DNA from: Oegoconia quadripuncta
Taxonomy: Eukaryota > Arthropoda > Insecta > Lepidoptera > Autostichidae
Direction: 5' to 3'
DNA length: 64,000 nucleotides
NCBI GenBank assembly: GCA_949316235.1
Contig: OX438748.1
Location: 124,001-188,000, forward strand
In this document: one piece after another, positions 9,100-21,000 of the stretch
Layout: every line of letters begins with the position of its first letter
How positions within the stretch are numbered: the stretch's first letter is position 1
Made by a program: the position numbers and the translations under genes
Notes under the pieces: generated by a model
The model's database searches: none
Seen by the model: the letters and a program-made list of their open reading frames with translations, nothing else
What the model was told of the DNA's origin: nothing

Positions 9100-12000
9100 C
9101 TGCAACCACACACACACGCACACGTGTTGGGCGCGCACACACACACGCACACACGCACACACGCACACACACACACACGGGGCCACGTGGGGCGCCCGTG
9201 ATTGAGTGTGCGCTGCACGACCGTCGCTCACGAAATTCTCCAGATTTTGAATCCGAAAATTTTATTAAAGAGATCCTTACCCCCTAGAATTGATTTTTTA
9301 CTTTTTTATAATACAACTACAGCGATACGATAATGATAACTACGATTTGAAAATCCAGAGAATCCACGAAAGAGATGTCGTCCAAAATATGTCGACCGAC
9401 TACGTTGAAAGCTAAATATCCTAACCGATTTTCATGGCTAGTAGCATCTCCCTTGTTTAAGCTTGATATAAAAATATATATAAATAAAACTGGAAACCTT
9501 TATTATAATATTAATATAGGATAACATATAGGTACTTCGTCTGAATCGCAAACTACTGAAGTGTAACAGAGACGGCAACGACTGTTTTTTAAGAAGATCT
9601 CTGAATGTAGCTAAATAGGAGGTCAGTGTAATAAAATTCTTCATTTCCATCAGGTGAAGATATCAAACCCCTCTCCTGTCAGTCCTTAAAAAACATTATC
9701 GATTTTTGCACTGTGAATTTATTACTACGATGAATTTATCTGAAATAAAAATAATGTTAAACAAAGCCCACGAAGAAATCGATAACAGTTTTAGGTCGAA
9801 CCATCTGTGTCGTAATTATACAATGAGTGCCTACCGCTGAGCACGTGCAGCACGACGGACGCGGAGTCCAGGTTGGAGGGCGAGCACGAGTAGTTGCCCG
9901 AGTCCTCGCGCCGAGGGTTATAGATGATCAGGTTGCCCACCTGCAATCACATTACGCAAAGGTTAGCACGATTTAATATGCGATTCAATTCTAGTGCAAT
10001 CGTTCATTAGTCAATCGATCAGAGTCGCAAAACTAAGGAGCAATAATAATGTGGTCCATTTTATATCATACTAGCTGTTGGCCGCGACTTCGGTCGCGTG
10101 GAACACTTCATCAAAATCGGTTGATCAAACAAATTAGCCTATATGTTAATCAAGGTCCAAATCTGTCTACCAACCAAATTACATCCAAATCCGTCCAGCT
10201 GTTTAGGCGCGAAGAGGTAACATATATACACACAAACTTTCACATTTATAATATTAGTTAGGATGAAATAATCACTGTTAGGTGTCCTCTACTCTCGACA
10301 TAAATCTACCAATCCGCACTTGACTACCATGGGTCACTCTAATCCTCTATAGAGCGAGAAGTGTGCTCCAGCAATAATACAGGTAAGTTACTAAGATATT
10401 AAAGTATATCTATAATCATCACTGCTGGCCATGAGATAAAGCAGGTGTCGGCACATTCAAGGTGTAACACATTGGAAAAATGACGTTGTGAAATCGTATA
10501 TTTGTATATTATTTGACCAATCTGCGAAACCACCGTTTGCGGGTTCGAATCCCGCGAGAGGTAAATGTTTGTGTGATACATTTATTCCCGAGTCATGGAT
10601 GTTTACATAAATATTTATGATGCGGAATCTAATATCGACAGTATAAGCATTGCTTGTTTGGGATGAGATGATTGTCGTACGTGTCCCAAATATTTATTTA
10701 GTTATTATTTATAATCGACGATATCACATTATGTGTACGAATTATATATTATACGAACATTTATTCGCGAGTTATACATTTTTATATAAATATTTATGTC
10801 AGTTTATGTCTAGTGTCCATATCACAAGGTTTGCTTAGTTTGAGACTAGATGATTGGTGTGAGGAGTGTCCAAAATATAATCATAATAATCGCAAGACTA
10901 CCACCGTCATATGACGATATTAACGTGTTCGTTCTCTACAAATCCGACTATTTTGGTAAGAAGAAATATGTACGAATAAGAAGATGTCTTTGCAGTGACG
11001 GCTGCTGGATAACGTCGTCCCTCCCCGAGGCTCACCGTGGTGTCGGGCGCGACGCGCTCCATGCGGATCTCGACGAGGCTGCGGTCGTAGTTGAGGACGC
11101 GCTCGTCGTTGTGGTACCAGAAGATGTAGGCCGGCTCCTCCAGCGCCTGCGTGATCACGCACTTGAGGCTCACGGTGCTGCCGGCCTTCACGTACAGGTC
11201 CGACTCGCCCACGATCTCGATCTTTGGCACTGGAACATTATCGTCGCGTAGCGTTACAAAATACGTTGGAAAGTTGTCAGTCAAAAATGCTTTATTCTGT
11301 AGGTACACAGGGTACACTTAAGATAGATAGATAGAAACATTTATTCACTGCACAGTACATACAACCAAAATAGAAGAACACAAACAATAAATCATATGTA
11401 ATCAACAAATAAAATAAATAAATAAAAGCTTAATATACTGACGCACAACATACAAGATTTTCCCAGCGACGGGCTGTACCCACTGTGCACTGAAAGGGCT
11501 CTGACTCAGCATATGCTGCAGCAAAGATAGTGGTCCATACCACAGCGCTGGTTATATAGTTAAAATAGTCAATTTTACATTTTTTAAGTTACTGCATGTT
11601 CAAGGTGTAATTTTCCCCCGAAGAACAAGCAAGAAACTAGAGGGGTTGCCTTTTTAAAAGCAGGTTTTTATATTATAAAAAGGTGTTTATATTTCATTAT
11701 TAATTGTGAAATGCCTGGCATGCGAACGAGCTGCTTATGTAGAGGGATGTTTATCATCTAAATAGTCTGATATTTTATAATATATTATCTTAATAAGTTT
11801 CTTTAAATTTATTAAAAGGAAGATTTTGTGTACCAATAGGAACCTTATTGAAAAAAGCGTCTAAATAACCCTTTGAATGAATTACTGACTTTGCGGAGGC
11901 GACTTATGTGAGCTGCAAGTTTATCTTTATCTCATGGCATTGATATAATATTAATTTTGCTTAATAAAATAAATACAATTGCTTATATTGTCATCACAAA

Positions 12001-15000
12001 GTAATTTGATAAGGTAAATAAAGCAAAGTTTAACACGTTGACGGACTCTGAACGCCTATAGACGTAATAACAACAAAACTTCTATTGTGTCTGGTTCAGT
12101 GTCCGTGAATGTGTTAATACTTAAAACAAAAGCGTAAGGTAAGGTACGTTTGTAAGTTAGGAGGAATTCAGTGAAACTGCTGAAATTGAAAATTGAACTT
12201 CAAACTGTTTTTTATATACGGACTCAAATCTTCATTCTTTACAAAAAGAAAGAAATCCAGGGAAAATATGTTAGGTATTTAGCAAAATGATTATTAAATA
12301 ACACGTGTGTTTTACTGTAGACAAAGTTTTCGCGAGTGGATTTGATATGAAATGTAAAATGCAATAATCTGCGGGTTGTTTCATAAAAGAGATATCTGAG
12401 AACAGGGTCTCAAAAAGGTTGACGAAGCCCTTAGGGCTCGAGTCCTACTCGCACTTGACCGTCTGAATGAAAGGTAATTGAAAATTTTGCGACATCATAT
12501 TGCAAATCATGCTTACCATGGCGTGCCATGACATACCTTTTGACAGGAAGTAATATTGTTTAACGTAGTATTGTCATATGTAAAACGTTATTGAAACACA
12601 ATAGCTTTGTAAAGATGTACGCTTACGTGGTTGATCTAAAGCAATAAAGCAATAAGAGACATTGGCTCACCAACAACGTTGAGCTGCACGAAGTGGCTCA
12701 TCTTGGGCTCGGTGCCGACCTGGCACTCGTAGACGCCGGCGTCGCGCGCCTGCACGTACTTCACCTGCAGCGTCCACGTGTCCGTGGCCTCCACCAGGAA
12801 CGCCTGGAACCGCTCGTCCGCGATGAACGTGAACCGGTCCACCGTCAGGATGTGCGCGTCGCGCCGCCGGATCCATGATACCGACTTGTTGCTCAGCTGT
12901 CGCACCTGTCCGTCACATACCACATATAGAGGTCGTTACACGTCTCACACATTGCCACTTATCGTACAGCGGCTGGCGCGCAATAGTTCTCAGGTTCGAT
13001 TCCCAACAAAAAAAGTTTACTGTGGGGAGAGGCACAGTCCTCACCAAGCTCAGGAGCCAGGACTACAATGTAATATTTTTATGCACAATAAATATAATAG
13101 GTTCTGGGTACCGTTTCAAAACCCCGTGTCGGATTCGGATAGTAATGATCCGCTGGCAAATTGACTAATCGTTGGAGCTTGAAAATTATTGTCACTTATA
13201 CGAAGCCATTAATATTTAGATATCACAGTCCATAATAAGGCGATCACCTTATAATCATCATTTCAGCTCGTTTTTAGTCCACCTACCCCAAAATTTCCAT
13301 TTGAATCGGTCTCGGCTTGAAATCACGGACTGTCACATGGCCTCTAATCTGACGCAAAACCTCAATCCACAATAGAGCTGCGAGGTTAACCAGCAGTGGG
13401 GGACGGAAGGCAGTGGAGGTTACCTTGCAGGGCAGGTAGGCGTGCGTGCCGAGCTGCGTGGTGATGTTGTTGGGCGCGGAGGGGTCGAAGTAGGGCCCGG
13501 TGTAGAGCCCCACGTAGCGCCGCGGCCGCGCGCCGCCCGCCTCGCCGCACGACAGCACTGCAACAGGACCACCACTATTTGTAATCATTGTTAGTTGCTC
13601 AATCGACGACCTGTGTGGTGTAGTAGTTAGAAATGCTGACTGCTTTACCAAAAGGTCGCGGATTCGAATCCCGCCAGGGGCATATGATTTATGCCAAAAA
13701 AATGTATTCGTGTAGTTTATTAACCATCTGGTATCCATAATAGAAGCCCAGTTGCTCAGTGTGGAACTAGATGGCGCTGTGTGTTTGTGCAAAAAAAAAT
13801 TCTTTATATTCTTCTTTATAAAAATTGTTTGGATGGCCAAAAGATTTAGATGTACCTATTTCTTTCAAAATAAAGAAAAATGTAAATGTTTTATCTAGTG
13901 GTTGCCTGGAAGAAATCACTTCACACATACATCTTTTCAAGTTCCATTCTTTACTGTGACTACTAATTATTCGTGTACTTACAATAAAGAATATTTGCAT
14001 TATATTGTATTTTTTTACTCCTAAGAATTGATGTCATATAAAACTCTTACATTAACAGAATGATCGCCTGAACACAGGTAACGTTTCCACCCCATACACC
14101 GACCACCTACATTCTAACACATATGAGTTATGAGATAGTGAGGAGGCCCCACATCGGAGCTGTTCGGAGTGTTCGAGCGAGCCACCACGACGATTACCTT
14201 CATTTCCGGTCCGATTTCCGGCGCAATCCCGCGATCCGGATCCGGACCCGCGACCCTCCGGGATGCAATAAAAACTGGATTTATCTGAAATACTGCCCTC
14301 TATCCCCCTCACACTAACTACACACGTGTCCACGTCAACGTACATCACACCGTACACATGGCGATCTGGAGACCTTTGGAAAATGTTTGTATAACTTTGC
14401 TAGATACTGTAAGGTTGTCTATTTCTAGTTGGATCTTATTGAAGTTTCGTAGAATTGGGCGCGAAAAATAAATATAAATTTTGAATTGTATTTTTTTTTA
14501 ATTTTTTTTTTTATTGAAGAGGTGGGCAAACGAGCAAGAGGCGCACCTGATGGTAAGTGTCACCGCTGCCCATAACCATCTACGGAAACGGAAGATCCGC
14601 AGTGGCGTTGCCGGCCTTTAAGGAAGGAATATGCTCGCTTCTTGAAGGTTCCCAGATCGTATCGGTTCGGAAAGTTGTATTAACAAAATATGTTAAAAGA
14701 TACAGTAGTTTGTTTTTATGTCGAGGTTATGGACAGAAGAATTTAGGAGGACAAATATATTTTAATTATATAGTAAATTAAAAGATCCAAATAGACATAA
14801 ACAATCTGGGAAGGAAGGTTGATGTGGAATCGTTCTCAGTAAAAACATACACGAAATAAAGTCATTACAAGGATATTCGCTTATTTGTATTAAATAAGCG
14901 AATAAGTGAGGATCTTCAACTGAAATTGGAGATCCTTACACGGTAGAGGTGAACCGTTACAATACACTGAACTGTTCATTTATTTAATAAATTAAGTTGT

Positions 15001-18000
15001 ATCATTGACTACATTGAAATGGAGTACGACACCTACATGAGTGGATCTGAGCGCTATTGATTCGCAACTAAATGGGTTTGTGGGTCGTTTAGCGAGCGTC
15101 GTCATTTACATATCGCAAATTGAAAAGGCTTAGTTTGGCGCCGACACACGATACAGAGCTCGGGGCTCCACTCCAGTGACGTCGGGGCTCACTCGCCACC
15201 TCGAGGACTTTGACATAGTATACGTGTGGTATGGCGGCTACCCGCATTAACGTACTGGGGCCGTGACCAGGATATTCACTTTTTTTTATGACTATCACAA
15301 AATTTTTTATTGATAATTTAAGCAACTAAACCCGTCGTCGTCGGGTTTATTAAGCGTTTATGTATAAGTTAAAAATGTATCATCTGTATAATTAGTCATT
15401 TAGGAACATTTAAAATATTATGCAAAATTCCCTGTTGTGTTATTGATGTTTTTGTCACAGATTATAAACGTAAAGTTTTCTCAATGATGCAGCATGCAGA
15501 AGTGAAGCAGCAGCTCGGCGTACTGGAGCCTACCATCTCAACGAAATCACCTCCATAAGAAACGTAAATAGCGAAAAATTATCACACAAAACTGCTTAAA
15601 ATCTAAGTTAAATCTAATTAAAATCTTTAATCTAAGTTAAAAGGCTCTAGAACCGGCCTAGCTCAAGCGCTATATGCGCTGTCAAAGTTTCGTAATAATG
15701 AAATATGTTTTGACTCCAGTGTTCATAGAGATTACTTGGACCGTGCTCTGATCTATTACTAATAAAACTGAAATACGATTTTAGAGCATATTTCTAATTC
15801 ATAATATTTAATTGAGAGCCAACTCCTAAAAGAGAGTACTTATTTATGATCTAAGGCCTAAGTGAAATGAGCCGAATGAACCGCGTGGAGTAGCGACCTA
15901 TACGCAGGAGCATATCAGCCCGGCTTGGGACACAGGCCACTGTTGCGAGCAATGACCGCCAGCCGCGAGCCGGCCAGTTGATTGCAGTATAAAAATTTAT
16001 AATTTCATGGTAATGTCTTATCGCTTTGTGTTTAGTTCAGTATTAGCATAGTCATTAAAAACAACACCATATTATGTAAGCCAGGTGGATGTCAAGTGGG
16101 TACCCCTCCCCGTGGGTCCTCAAACCCCGCATTGTGGGTCGACGTGACAAAAACAATCGTTATAGATGGCACCTCGCCGGTCGGTCCGGCCCCGGGCTGT
16201 GACCCAAACAAATGTCGGATGTTTATTGCTCCGCGCACACCCCCGGGGAGACCCTCGGGACCTGCTGAATTTTCAAAGTTGTCTTTAAGAAACTAAGTAA
16301 AAAAGTCATAATATGTATATACATAATATCACGACTTTTATGTAAAATAGTCTGGACAGAGATATCAATATTAAAAAAAAAACATAAAAGTGGCCAAACG
16401 GCTCCTTCGTTTTGAAGTAGGATAAAAGTTAAGTGTTTGGATGTTACACACATTGAACACTTTGCGCGTCGGGGGATATTTGTGATATAACGACAGCCAC
16501 GGGAAGAGACGGGATCGATCAATTCTTTATACGTTTAATATTTTATATCTCTTGTGCAGCAGTGGGTGTCCTGTCAGAAGTGGACGATCGGTTGGTTTAG
16601 TGGATAGTGACCCTGTCAGCGAAACCAACGGTTGCGGTTCGATTCCCGCGTAGGGTAAATGTTTGTGTAATGAATACGTACATTTATTCCCGAGTCATGG
16701 ATCTTTATATATATATTTATGTATGCTCATCCATTTTCTAGTATCCATAGTACAAGCTTCGCTTAGTTTGGGACTAGATGATTGGTGTAAGTGTCCGAAA
16801 TATTTATTTATTTATTATTGATTTATAATATCTCTTGTGTTAGTTATTGAATACAGCCTCATAATCTCTAGTGAATTGTGATCAGAGTTAAAAATACGAG
16901 TACATTGTAGAACTGAAATGTCATATTCGACGAATGAAAAGTAATGGCAAATGAAAATCGAGCAGTAGGTGAGTAAATTGAAATATACGCGAACAGAGGG
17001 TTTCCCGGTGCACAGAGCGTGAGACATTCCGCGAGCGTGACGACGTTCCGGTGCGCGTATACGCGGCGCGGCGGGACCAATGTCTCGCGATTGCAAAAAG
17101 GACCTCATCCATGAAACGAGTGTTTAATGAGCAGAGCCTCCCCCCTCTCCCCCACCCCTCTACCTCGCGCCAATTTATAGCTCTCGATTCTTTTCCTTAA
17201 TTACGTCTACGGAGCATTTAAAGCCCGCAGTCACGGCTCGGAACCTGATTTAGCGCGCTCCCACACGTTCCTCGTTCCCTCCCTCACAGAGCCCTCGCTC
17301 GATGCTCTCTCTAATTTTACATTCCAGTATTCAACCTGCTTCAAACATTAAACATGTAACATTAATGAAACGAGGCAATATTGTGTAGTTTACAAAGTGA
17401 TATTGTACTCGCACTAGAGTAGTGCGTGTCGCGGGCGACATAAATCATTCTATTGTATCGTTCGGCTCTGGCCGATGCGGGGCTTGGGGGGGGGAGGGCG
17501 GACCGAAGCTGTAATTTTGTACCAATTATGTAAATTAATTAGCGGACTGTTCATTAATTGTTTCAAATTGAGGCGGCTCTGTCTCCGCAGCGGGCGGACC
17601 GGGTCGGCGCGGGCCTTCGCTCTAGCGATTCAATAATTAAAATTATTTACATTTGCACTCCAGTGAAGCAATTGGGTCTCCATACATAAATATCCATGGA
17701 CATACACACAATGCCATCTAGTTCCACACTAAGCAACTAGGCTCGTGTTGTGGATACCAGATGTTTGATTTACTACAAAAATATTTCTTCTTGTAAATAA
17801 ATAATACATATTTTAAATGAAAACATCCATAACTCGGGTACACGTGTCCGCATTCATCATACAAACATATGCCCCTAGCGAGATTCGAAACTGCGACCTT
17901 TACGTATAGTGGTCAGAGTTTCTAACAACTACATCAAACAGGTCGTCAATATATCTGTCGCTCGATGTAACATTATTGTATTTTATGCTGGCAATAGATG

Positions 18001-21000
18001 AAGCGCCTCAGAGGTTGATTATTTAAGAGACATTCCCGAGGCGAGACACGTCCGTCACACACAACACAACTTTCCCAATTTCCTCTCGCGCTGTGAACTC
18101 AGCCGGGCCCGCGCGGGTACGAGCATTTATCGTTGTGATACAACACGGGCCACTGACACACACAGCCGTCAGCGGTGAATTACTTATTGAAATCATGTTA
18201 GTCAGCATCACAATTACATGCATTTTATGGTATCTAAATAGAACTTTTTCAATCGAATGTTATTGATTTCATCTTTGTATTATCTGTGGGCGTAGAAACC
18301 TTTCATTGATAGTTTGATTGTTACGTCCATGGATAGTTGTGAGAAAAAACAACATTTTAAAGTTTAGTCATTTTGGTCTGAAATCATTATTACCTATTAG
18401 AAGCCAACGTTGTTCCACTGCTCTCGACTCTATTCCGAGATTCCCTAAAAGAGACATGCATTTATCTATCATGAAAAAGCAATATGTCCGACATGTATAT
18501 AAAATTCATACAGTGTTCATAAGTAGTTGGCTTATTTTTTATTAGTATTTACTTATTAGACATTTTTTCTCGCACTGTTCATTGCAGTTAACCTCCTGTT
18601 CGCAAAAACGCGTTGTCACACTTCGGTATCCGAGTCGTTTCCAAAATATTCAACTTTCTGTATCAGTGAAGTATTACAAAAGTTAGCAAACCGAGGTCGT
18701 ACGACGCTTAATACGAATGCTAAAGCTGGTATTTACAACTAGTTGTAAACAGTTTCCTTTGGAATTAAATTAAATTTATACAATACGCGTTGCACACAGT
18801 CCGTTGCTATTGCTGACAGCAGTCAAATACATATTTATTGATACAGAGCTGAAGACGCGAGGAGCCATCGTAGCGCCCCGCGGAGCCGCGTGCGCGGCGC
18901 CGCGTAGCTCGCTGCAAATGTACATCGCATCGGAATCCCCTTACAATATTTCTTTCCGGTTCGAATGAGTATTTCCCGCGGGCGTTTCCTCTCCCCCCCC
19001 ACCCTCCCTCCTCGCCCGCATTGTCCAATGAGAATTTATCGCAGAAGGTTTTATAAACTTGCTCTCGGATACGTAGTTTAAATATTAAAACGATATAGTC
19101 TGTCTTCTGAAGCTGGCGCGGAGATGGCTTCAGATAGATTGAATCTTCGCTGAATAAAATACAGAGTCCAGAACTACAAGAAATCATGTGGTTTGCGACA
19201 GACTAAGAGTCGAATAAGGGATGGTGAGTCAAAATCAAAATCAAAAAATGCTTTATTTTGTAGGTACACCGGGTACACTTAAAATAGTCAGATTTTACAT
19301 TTTTAAAGCTACTGCTTGTTCAAAAGGCAATTTTCCCCTGAGAAGAACAAGCAAGAAACTCGAGAGGTCGCTCTTTTAAAAAAAAAAACAGTGTAACAGT
19401 CAGCATAGACCTTGTGCTGGACAGCGTTATTGGTGCGTGGGAAGTTCACAAAAAGTCTGCGCTATAATAATTCCAGTCCCCAATAGTTCCAGTTTGTCCA
19501 GTGGTGGCCTTTTATATTCTGTTGATGTTTACTATTTGTCGACCGATGGTGTCCCTGTCAGCGAAACCTACGGTTGCGGGTTCGAACCCCGCGAGGGGTA
19601 AATGTTTGTGTGATGAATCCGAACATTTATTCCCGAGTTATGGATATTTATATAAAAAATTATAAATGTTTATCCGTTATCTAATATCCATATGCTTAGT
19701 TATGCATATCCATAGTTTGGGACTAGATAATTGGTGTATTTATATAATAATATAAGCAAATTGAAAAATTCCAAAAACAAGTGGTCAGCTCGTTATAAAT
19801 GACAGATGAAAAATCTGTAAGTGATGAGTTTCGGTTTGATGACATCACACATATATTTTCGCTATCCCTCAGTTAGTTCCACCCTTAAGTAAAAAATCTT
19901 AAGCTAAATATTCGAGAGACACAAGTCGATATAACTTGACCCCGGGGAACGAGGTGTCATTAATTTATTTTTGTAGACAACGGGTTAGCATTCGACCTCA
20001 ATCAAAGCTGATGTTTAGTGAAGATGAGGCCGAAGGTGAAGCGCGAATACACCCACAAACGTATTCCAAAATCCATTACAACGTGTAGAAGACAGACACA
20101 CTACACCAATCGTAAGTACATGTATAAAGCACAACAATATGAATATGTTACGATTACAAATGATTGGTAGGTGTAGGGGGGGGGGGGGGGGGGGGCTGCC
20201 CGGCGAACTCTAAACGTGAATTATAAATGATATCATCTACCAAACGCGAAGTTCTGAGAGCTCATGTTCTCGTCCGAATGTGAACTTTCAGTGAGTGTAT
20301 CCTTTTTAACTGGGTTAGTTGGTGAGAGGGAAAGAGTGAAGTTATGCACTTTGACAAAAAACATTTTTATATGCAACATGCGACCTACATTCCGAGCGGA
20401 ACGGCGACGGGTCTTTTTGGTGACACGTGATGATGCACTGTGTACGTATGTACCTACGTACAGGTATGTGTGTAGTACAATGAGAGGGCCCGCCTGTCAC
20501 GGTGAGTCGTCCCCACAGTGTGTCAAAGTCAGAAAATAACGATAGTACATGAGTACAACAATAAGCAAAATCATTCTATATCCCAACTAATATTATTTAA
20601 ATGTGAAAGTGTGTTTGTATATATGTTTATCTCTTCAAGCCTAAACGGCTGGACACATTTGGTTGAAATTTGGTAGATAGATTACGACCTGGATACTTTA
20701 ACTTTAACGTATAGACTACTTTTTATCCCGGATAAATCACGGGTTCCTGTAAGATAAGTATCATCAAAGGTGCTCATCATTTTAGTATCCATATATATGA
20801 AAATGAATACAAGCACAATATAATCACTAAATATATTTCCGCAGAATACTTAAGATGGTTTATTCCGACCAGTGGCGCCCTCATTGGATAAATTAAGATT
20901 TCTTTTCAAAAACAGAATAAATAAAAAAAATCGCCCTGACCTGCACTTGAGAAGCGTAAAAGCTAATTATAAGTAATACCTAAATACCTTTGATGGCGGT

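Noticed and set aside
8574..9218. Long minus-strand ORF of 214 codons and overlapping plus-strand ORFs across exon 6
   Set aside because: They are created by GC-rich exon 6, the CA/TG repeat and the GC-shifted SINE. The real frame is set by the exon 5 junction and the conserved GEQPAAMQHG start.
10907..11317. 136-codon minus ORF taken whole as Ig2
   Set aside because: Only 11036-11229 is exon. The sequence before the CAG at 11230 and after the GTGAGC at 11035 is not Dpr-like and would break the joins.
20176..20195. Poly-G runs here and at 33618 as G-quadruplex regulators
   Set aside because: Single homopolymers of uncertain length in an intron. They could form quadruplexes, but nothing ties them to a function and such runs are error-prone.
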